47,780 nt of DNA from Mongoliimonas terrestris (GTDB lineage: Bacteria > Pseudomonadota > Alphaproteobacteria > Rhizobiales > Pleomorphomonadaceae), in the NCBI RefSeq assembly GCF_001927285.1, contig NZ_MSIG01000021.1, forward strand, positions 1 through 47,780. Direction: 5' to 3'. The position numbers and the translations under genes were made by a program. Under the pieces are notes generated by a model. It ran no database searches. It had not been told where the DNA came from and saw only the letters and a program-made list of their open reading frames with translations. Numbering within the stretch: the first letter of the stretch is position 1; every line of letters begins with the position of its first letter. Below, in pieces: positions 43,472 through 47,780 of the stretch.

Positions 43472-43876
43472 TCAGACCGCCAGGCGGATGATGATGCTCT
43501 CGGGATGGTAGATGCCGTTGACGACGGCGGCGCCGACCTTGATGGCGGCGATCTTGGCGGCGGAGACCGTGTCGGCGAGACCGCGAAGGACGTCGTCCTT
43601 GGCGGGGACGACTTGGACGTCGCCGAATTCGACCCGCGTCGCCTTGCCTTCGGGGCTCGCAAGAACGGCCGCCACGGCCTTGTAATAGCTCGCTCTTTCG
43701 TCCGCGTGGGGCGGCGGGGCGAGCCAGAAGCGCCAGCTGTCGGTCTCCTCCTTGTAGACCCAGAGCGCCGCCTGGGGCGTCAGACCGGCTTGGTCGAGGA
43801 GGCGGACGAGGTCCTGCCCGCCGGCGACGTTGGCCGGCTGGCGGGCGGAGCGGGAGGTGGCGCGGCGCGAGGTCAT
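43472..43876 (-). CDS. Conserved-looking protein of unknown function in the thyA-folA run
   Basis: The 134-aa protein starts with a basic, probably disordered segment (MTSRRATSRSARQPANVAG) and continues as a compact alpha/beta domain: LDQAGLTPQAALWVYKEETD, WRFWLAPPPHADERA, FGDVQVVPAKDDVLRGLA, GAAVVNGIYHPESIIIRLAV. There are no membrane segments or signal peptide and no cysteines. Normal codon use for the region and tight placement between thyA (55 bp) and the acetyltransferase (29 bp) support a real gene. I do not recognise a family. Confidence 0.75.
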   Translation of the reverse strand: MTSRRATSRSARQPANVAGGQDLVRLLDQAGLTPQAALWVYKEETDSWRFWLAPPPHADERASYYKAVAAVLASPEGKATRVEFGDVQVVPAKDDVLRGLADTVSAAKIAAIKVGAAVVNGIYHPESIIIRLAV

Positions 43877-43931
43877 GGGCGGCAGAGGTCGGACGTTTCC
43901 GCGCCGCCGTCAAGGCACCAGGAGACCGGTT

Positions 43932-44726
43932 TCAGACGGCGACTTCGGCCTTGATGGCCGGGTGCGGATCGTACCCCTCGATGGTGACATGCTCGTAGCG
44001 GAAGCCATCGACGCTCGTGAGCGCGGGGTCCAGGACGAGCCGGGGGAGGGGCCTAAGCTCCCGGGACAATTGCAGTTTCGCCTGATCCAGGTGGTTGGTG
44101 TAGAGGTGCGCGTCGCCAAGCGTATGGATGAAATCGCCCGGCTCCAGCCCGGTTGCTCTCGCCATGACGGCGGTGAGGAGGGCGTAGCTGGCGATGTTGA
44201 AGGGAACCCCTAGGAAGACGTCGGCGGATCGTTGGTAAAGTTGGCATGAAAGCTTTCCGCCGGCCACGTAGAACTGGAAGAGGACATGGCAGGGCGGCAG
44301 GGCCATCAGGGGCACGTCGGCGGGGTTCCAGGCGGTGACCATCAGCCGGCGGGAATTCGGATTCCGGCGGATTTCCGCCTCCACCCAGGCGATCTGGTCG
44401 ATGGTGCTGCCGTCGCGGGCGGGCCAGGACCGCCACTGGTGGCCGTAGACCGGACCGAGGTCACCGTGCGCGTCGGCCCACTCGTCCCAGATCGAAACGC
44501 CGTTGTCGTTCAGATACTTGACGTTGGTGTCGCCGGCCAGGAACCAGGCCAGTTCGTGGATGATGGACTTCAGGTGCAGCCGCTTGGTGGTGACCAGCGG
44601 GAAGCCCTCGGCGAGGTCGAACCGCATCTGGTGGCCGAACACCGAGAGGGTGCCAGTGCCGGTCCGGTCGCCCTTGGGGTGACCCTCGTGGAGGATGCGA
44701 CGAAGAAGGTCGTGGTACTGATGCAT
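43932..44726 (-). CDS. thyA: Thymidylate synthase ThyA
   Basis: The 264-aa enzyme converts dUMP to dTMP using methylene-tetrahydrofolate. Length equals E. coli ThyA and the catalytic cysteine falls at residue 146 (MALPPCHVLFQFYV), with RSADVFLGVPFNIASYALL, GDAHLYTNHLDQ and DRTGTGTLSVFGHQMRFDL also present. The start MHQYHDLLRRIL matches the family. It precedes folA in the same transcription direction, linking dTMP synthesis and folate recycling. The 113-bp upstream gap separates it from an LprI-like gene. Confidence 0.97.
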   Translation of the reverse strand: MHQYHDLLRRILHEGHPKGDRTGTGTLSVFGHQMRFDLAEGFPLVTTKRLHLKSIIHELAWFLAGDTNVKYLNDNGVSIWDEWADAHGDLGPVYGHQWRSWPARDGSTIDQIAWVEAEIRRNPNSRRLMVTAWNPADVPLMALPPCHVLFQFYVAGGKLSCQLYQRSADVFLGVPFNIASYALLTAVMARATGLEPGDFIHTLGDAHLYTNHLDQAKLQLSRELRPLPRLVLDPALTSVDGFRYEHVTIEGYDPHPAIKAEVAV

Positions 44727-44839
44727 GGGTCCGCCCGGCTGCAATCGCGGCACAAGTTGAAGCCGACTGTAGGGCTTTGTAGCGGGATGTAGCCGGATTG
44801 TCGTCGGCAGCACGGACCTCGCCTGTGGATAGCGTCGGC

Positions 44840-45295
44840 CTACATGTCCGACGGGTTGAACTGCTCCTCGATGGCAGCGGCCCGCGCGGCGGTCTCGACG
44901 TAGAGGCAGTCGGTGTAGAGCTGATTCTCGCCGGTTCCGCCCAGCATCTGGGCCGCCTGGAGCAGGCAGTTGGCGTCGCGGAACGGGATCCAGGCGCGCT
45001 GGGCGGCCTTCAGCCGGGCCAGCGTCTCGGCGTTGGCGTCGTCCTCGTAAGGGTCGCCGGTCCTCGTTGACAGGCCGGCGACCGCGGCCTTGTAGGCTAC
45101 GTTCAGCGCGTTGTCGGCTACAGTGAGCGCCGCGTCCGAACAGCCGGTCATGACCACGGTTTGTACGGCCTCCGCCATGCACGATTCGTAGGTCGCCGCC
45201 GCGTCGGCAAGGTCCGACCGCACGTCCGCATGGGCGGGGAGAAGAGCGGCGGGAGCGAGGAGGACCAGGACGGCGAGGGCGGCGCGGCGGGACAT
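44840..45295 (-). CDS. Lysozyme-inhibitor LprI-like secreted protein (DUF1311)
   Basis: The 151-aa protein has a signal peptide (MSRRAALAVLVLLAPAALLP, cleavage near AHA-DV) and a DUF1311/LprI domain: four cysteines (TYESCMAEA, VMTGCSDAA, RDANCLLQA, YTDCLYVET) and LKAAQRAWIPFRDANC, the family core, with the AWIPFRD segment. Members with this domain bind lysozyme or other envelope hydrolases, but many are uncharacterised. It is divergent from an acetyltransferase gene (150-bp gap) and upstream of thyA on the same strand. Confidence 0.85.
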   Translation of the reverse strand: MSRRAALAVLVLLAPAALLPAHADVRSDLADAAATYESCMAEAVQTVVMTGCSDAALTVADNALNVAYKAAVAGLSTRTGDPYEDDANAETLARLKAAQRAWIPFRDANCLLQAAQMLGGTGENQLYTDCLYVETAARAAAIEEQFNPSDM

Positions 45296-45445
45296 GGTAG
45301 GGCCTCTATATAAGGATGTCGGAATGGGTGTCGGACAGGCGACCGGTCGTCGGTGACGATGCCGGCGGGAGTCTTGTGTTTCGATGAAGGCGCATGGGTC
45401 GCCGCGGCCGGTCCGGCACGCCGGGACAGGCCAGGGGAGGTGGGG

Positions 45446-45976
45446 ATGGCGAAGGCGTTCGGCGCGGTGCCGGTGATCGAGACGGCCCGGCTTCGGCTGC
45501 GGGCCCACACGGTGGCGGACTTCGACGCGATGGCACGGCTCTGGACCGATCCGGACGTGGTGCGCCACATCGGCGGCCGGCCGTCGACGGACGAAGAGGT
45601 GTGGGGGCGGCTCCTGCGCTACGCCGGCCTCTGGCGCCTGCTCGGCTTCGGCTATTGGGCGATCGAGGAGCGGCTGACCGGCGCCTTCGTCGGCGAGGTG
45701 GGGCTGGCGGACTTCCGGCGCACCATCGAGCCGCCGCTGCACGGGGTGCCGGAGATCGGCTGGGTGCTGGCGCCGCCGGCGCACGGCCGGGGCTTCGCCA
45801 CCGAGGCGGTGCGGGCGGTGCTCGCCTGGCGCGACCGGACGCTCGGACCCGGCCGAACCGTCTGCCTGATCGCGCCGGAGAACGCGCCGTCGCTGAAGGT
45901 GGCGGAGAAGACCGGCTTCCGGCCGTTCGCCGAGACCACCTACCACGGCCAGCCGTCGCGCCTCTTCGAGCGCTGA
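45446..45976 (+). CDS. GNAT family N-acetyltransferase (RimJ/RimL-like)
   Basis: The 176-aa protein starts at 45446 with a strong GGGGAGG ribosome site. It has a RimJ/RimL-like pattern: VIETARLRLRAHTVADFDAM, WTDPDVVRHIGGRPSTDEE, FGYWAIEERLTGAFVGEVGL, and the acetyl-CoA loop APPAHGRGFATEAVRA, ending ENAPSLKVAEKTGFRPFAE. Substrate is unknown; the type acts on ribosomal proteins, antibiotics or small amines. The tmRNA promoter begins 21 bp after the stop. Confidence 0.9.
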   Translation: MAKAFGAVPVIETARLRLRAHTVADFDAMARLWTDPDVVRHIGGRPSTDEEVWGRLLRYAGLWRLLGFGYWAIEERLTGAFVGEVGLADFRRTIEPPLHGVPEIGWVLAPPAHGRGFATEAVRAVLAWRDRTLGPGRTVCLIAPENAPSLKVAEKTGFRPFAETTYHGQPSRLFER

Positions 45977-45996
45977 CCGGCCGGCGTCATCCGCCC

Positions 45997-46025
45997 TTCA
46001 CAAGGCTCCTGGCTCGGCCTATATG
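45997..46025 (+). promoter_or_regulatory. Sigma-70-type promoter of ssrA
   Basis: TTCACA (45997-46002), a 17-bp spacer and TATATG (46020-46025) form a good -35/-10 pair. The predicted start near 46032 coincides with the 5' edge of the tmRNA acceptor piece, which supports both calls. Confidence 0.6.
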
Positions 46026-46029
46026 TGTG

Positions 46030-46390
46030 GGTGCCGGGGCAACCCGGCTATGGCGATAAACAGGCTGCGTAATAAACCTTTCGGACCCGGGGGCGGTACC
46101 CGGCGCCTCCACCCGAGACCACGGGGCGAATGCCTCACCGGATTGCAGGATCCGGCCGAAGACCGTGGTTTCCGGCGGGGGCGAAATAGGATCGACGAGG
46201 GTGTAAAGGTGGTTCTTTCGCTCGGCATTGTACCGCCGTTATCGGGCTAAACCTATAGTTGCGAATGACAACTATGCTCCGGTGGCCGTCGCCGCGTAAT
46301 GCGGTGCAGGTACTGGGAATCAAGCCCTGAGGGGTAGCACTCTTAGGCGGGGTTCGGAGGCACCTGGCAACAGAAGCCTCCACTTCTCTT
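46030..46390 (+). ncRNA. ssrA: Transfer-messenger RNA, permuted two-piece form
   Basis: tmRNA rescues stalled ribosomes and tags the nascent chain for proteolysis. The acceptor piece comes first: T-stem CCGGG/CCCGG (46087-46091, 46099-46103), acceptor strand CGCCTCC (46104-46110), discriminator A, then CC with the final A probably added. A processed spacer contains an ACCACGG/CCGTGGT hairpin. The coding piece starts GGGGGCGAAATAGGATCGACG at 46177, where GGGGGCG pairs with CGCCTCC. The tag frame begins at GCG (46261) and reads ANDNYAPVAVAA then TAA (46297-46299). A GGAGGC/GCCTCC hairpin and a T/C-rich stretch near 46356-46394 close the transcript. This order is characteristic of alphaproteobacteria. 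Exact piece ends are approximate. Confidence 0.93.
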
Positions 46391-46742
46391 TCTCCGCATA
46401 GCGCCTTAGCATCGCCTCCCGCCTGTCGCGCGTCCCTGTGCATTGGGCGAGCGGGTCCGGGCGCGCTGTCGTTGGCGCGCGCCTTGTCCCTGAGGGCCTC
46501 TGCGACTTGACGGCGCGGCGCGGGCTTGCCGGCGCGGCCGTGCTTCAGTTTTTTGACCGTCCGTGGTTTTTCACCGCGTGACCGTAGGCTAGACTTGCCC
46601 GTCGCGGGCGACTCAAGACTTTCGTCGAACGGTCTTCGGGCCGGCGCGTTCACGATGAAGCGCCGGGCCGGGGAATGCCGGGCCGGGAAATACCGGGCCG
46701 GCGACGGCGAGGTCAGGACTTGGACAGCCTGCCGTGCGAGGA
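46391..46742. other. ssrA-sspB intergenic region
   Basis: These 352 bp hold no convincing gene. A possible promoter, TTTTCA-N16-TAGACT near 46568-46595, precedes sspB. Three 15-bp tandem repeats follow at 46662-46706. A basic minus-strand frame from 46653 runs without stop into the tmRNA gene and is not called. Confidence 0.45.
46662..46706. repeat. Three tandem 15-bp repeats upstream of sspB
   Basis: GCCGGGCCGGGGAAT, GCCGGGCCGGGAAAT and a diverged ACCGGGCCGGCGACG lie head to tail, ending 37 bp before the sspB start codon. They fall in the likely leader of sspB and each contains CCGGGCCGG, so local RNA pairing is possible. Confidence 0.75.
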
Positions 46743-47330
46743 ATGATGGTACAGGATCTCATCCGCTACGACGTGCTGGCGCAGGAAGCCCTTCGGGGCG
46801 TGGTGCGCAAGGTTCTGACCGAGGTGGCCCGTGCCGGGCTGCCCGGCGACCATCATTTCTACATCGCCTTCGACACCAACGCCCCCGGCGTGCGCATTTC
46901 CACGCGCCTGCGCGAGCGCTACCCGGAGGAGATGACCATCGTCCTCCAGCACCAGTTCTGGGATTTGCAGGTGACCGAGCACGCCTTCGAGGTGGGCCTC
47001 AGCTTTGCCGGGGTTCCCGAGCGGCTGCTCGTGCCCTTCACGGCGCTCAAGGGCTTCTTCGACCCGTCGGTGGAATTCGGCCTGCAGTTCAATGCGATGC
47101 AGGAGGAACCGGACGAGGCGGAGAACGACGAGGGCGCGGACGACGGCGTGACGCCCATCTCCAAGGGCCCCGCCGCCGTGATCCCCGCCGCCACCGCCCG
47201 CGCCGCCACCGACCCGACCGCACCGGCCTCCGGCGAGGCTCCGAGCGAGGAGGAGAAGGGCGGGGATAAGACGGGTGGGGACAAGGGCGCCGCGGTGGTG
47301 TCGCTGGACGCCTTCCGGAAGAAGCCGTGA
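46743..47330 (+). CDS. sspB: ClpXP specificity-enhancing factor SspB (alphaproteobacterial type)
   Basis: The protein of about 195 aa tethers ssrA-tagged substrates to ClpXP. The N-terminal SspB domain spans about residues 1-125 (DLIRYDVLAQEALRGVVRKV, HHFYIAFDTNAPGV, YPEEMTIVLQHQFWDLQV, VPFTALKGFFDPSVEFGLQF). A long acidic, disordered linker follows (EEPDEAENDEGADD..). The C-terminus VVSLDAFRKKP is the ClpX-binding tail seen in alpha-type SspB. ATGs at 46743 and 46746 and a GTG at 46734 are possible starts; GAGGA just upstream fits the ATGs. It is the next gene after ssrA, so the tag and its adaptor are neighbours here. Confidence 0.93.
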   Translation: MMVQDLIRYDVLAQEALRGVVRKVLTEVARAGLPGDHHFYIAFDTNAPGVRISTRLRERYPEEMTIVLQHQFWDLQVTEHAFEVGLSFAGVPERLLVPFTALKGFFDPSVEFGLQFNAMQEEPDEAENDEGADDGVTPISKGPAAVIPAATARAATDPTAPASGEAPSEEEKGGDKTGGDKGAAVVSLDAFRKKP

Positions 47331-47345
47331 GGGGGTAGGGGGTTA

Positions 47346-47373
47346 ATCCTTCCTCTCAGGGGAAGGATCTTTG
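47346..47373 (+). terminator. Rho-independent terminator after sspB
   Basis: ATCCTTCC-TCTCAGG-GGAAGGAT is a perfect 8-bp stem with a 7-nt loop, followed by CTTTG. It lies 15 bp after the sspB stop codon. Confidence 0.65.
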
Positions 47374-47396
47374 AGCCGCTTGCACCCGCATCCACA

Positions 47397-47780
47397 TCCG
47401 TCATCCCGACGGACGTCGGGATCCAGCCGACGGAGCGGGCGAGTGGACCGGGGCGGATGATGCGCCGGACGATTGGGCCCCGGCGTTCGCCGGGGTGACG
47501 ATCGGCTTCTGCGGGTGCGGGTTTCTCGATTCTCCTTTTGGGCCGGACGGTTGGGCGCCGGCGCTCGCCGGGGTGGCGGGCGTCGTTTGCGGGTGCGGGT
47601 TTCTCCTTCCTCGTCATGTCCGGTTCAGCCGGACCAGCCACGCCTTGCGGCGGTCGGAATGCGTGGGTGGTCCGCCTGCGCGGACCATGACGATCGGGGC
47701 GGCGGGGGAGGGGCGGGGGCCGGTGGTTCGCGTGTCCTGCCGCCGTTGCCACCCGCAACCGTCATCCCGACGGACGTCGG
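47397..47780. repeat. Inverted copy of the left-end palindromic mosaic repeat
   Basis: Read on the minus strand, this stretch matches the 1-578 units block by block. It contains the palindromes CCCGACGGACGTCGGG (47405-47420), CCCCGGCGTTCGCCGGGG (47478-47495), TCGTCATGTCCGGTTCAGCC.. (47611-47643) and TGGTCCGCCTGCGCGGACCA (about 47668-47687). The first palindrome starts again at the window edge, giving a unit of about 361 bp, longer than the left one because a CGGGTGCGGGTTTCTC segment is duplicated. The array continues beyond the window. No gene is visible. Confidence 0.85.

Noticed and set aside
46135..46653. Basic 172-codon minus-strand frame upstream of sspB
   Set aside because: Its 3' half runs antisense through the tmRNA coding piece and spacer; the open frame is a by-product of high GC.

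Overview
The window is a block of high-GC bacterial chromosome carrying almost only housekeeping and cell-envelope genes. Gene content and order point to an alphaproteobacterium, most likely in the Hyphomicrobiales (Rhizobiales). The signs are the lptF-lptG-lptD-surA-pdxA-rsmA run divergent from pepA-holC, proS-lolC-lolD, D-amino-acid transaminase-hfq-hflX, hflK-hflC-DUF2065-Do-protease, a permuted two-piece tmRNA whose tag reads ANDNYAPVAVAA, and an alpha-type SspB. No prophage, transposase, CRISPR array, tRNA or rRNA was seen.

Layout. 1-764: two tandem copies plus a decayed third copy of a 289-bp unit built from palindromes. 801-8540 (minus): lptF, lptG, lptD, surA, pdxA, rsmA, joining LPS export, outer-membrane protein folding, vitamin B6 synthesis and 16S rRNA methylation. 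8853-12319 (plus): pepA, an easily missed 55-aa membrane protein, holC, a rhodanese and a GST. 12376-16514: a small secreted unknown protein, a methyltransferase, an exopolyphosphatase-like protein with a long Arg-rich leader, and rlmE. 16515-17291: a gene-free, AT-richer stretch with a perfect FNR/FixK-like palindrome and two outward-facing intrinsic terminators. 17292-20259 (minus): cytochrome b561 and a NarL-type two-component pair. 20442-26904 (plus): proS, lolC, lolD, dat, hfq, hflX. 26992-32318 (minus): a UvrD/PcrA helicase, a ClC antiporter and a TraB/GumN protein. 32507-37802 (plus): a D-2-hydroxyacid dehydrogenase and a large AsmA protein probably starting at CTG. 38030-45295 (minus): Do protease, DUF2065, hflC, hflK, then folA, an acetyltransferase, an unknown protein, thyA and an LprI-like protein. 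45446-47330 (plus): an acetyltransferase, ssrA (tmRNA) and sspB. 47397-47780: the palindromic mosaic again, in opposite orientation to the left end.

How the genes work together. Envelope biogenesis dominates: LptF/G/D for LPS, LolC/D for lipoproteins, SurA and the Do protease for outer-membrane protein quality control, and AsmA. Protein quality control is the second theme: HflK/HflC (FtsH modulators), HflX, tmRNA and SspB, with tmRNA and its ClpXP adaptor as neighbours. ThyA and FolA form the dTMP/folate pair.

The most promising undescribed element is the 16.6-17.3 kb intergenic region. A TTGA-N6-TCAA box lies between a probable structured minus-strand small RNA, ending in a UUCG-capped terminator, and a possible plus-strand transcript ending in a second terminator. 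The mosaic palindromic repeats bracketing the block are the second point of interest. All functions are read from sequence motifs and general family knowledge; no searches or folding programs were run.
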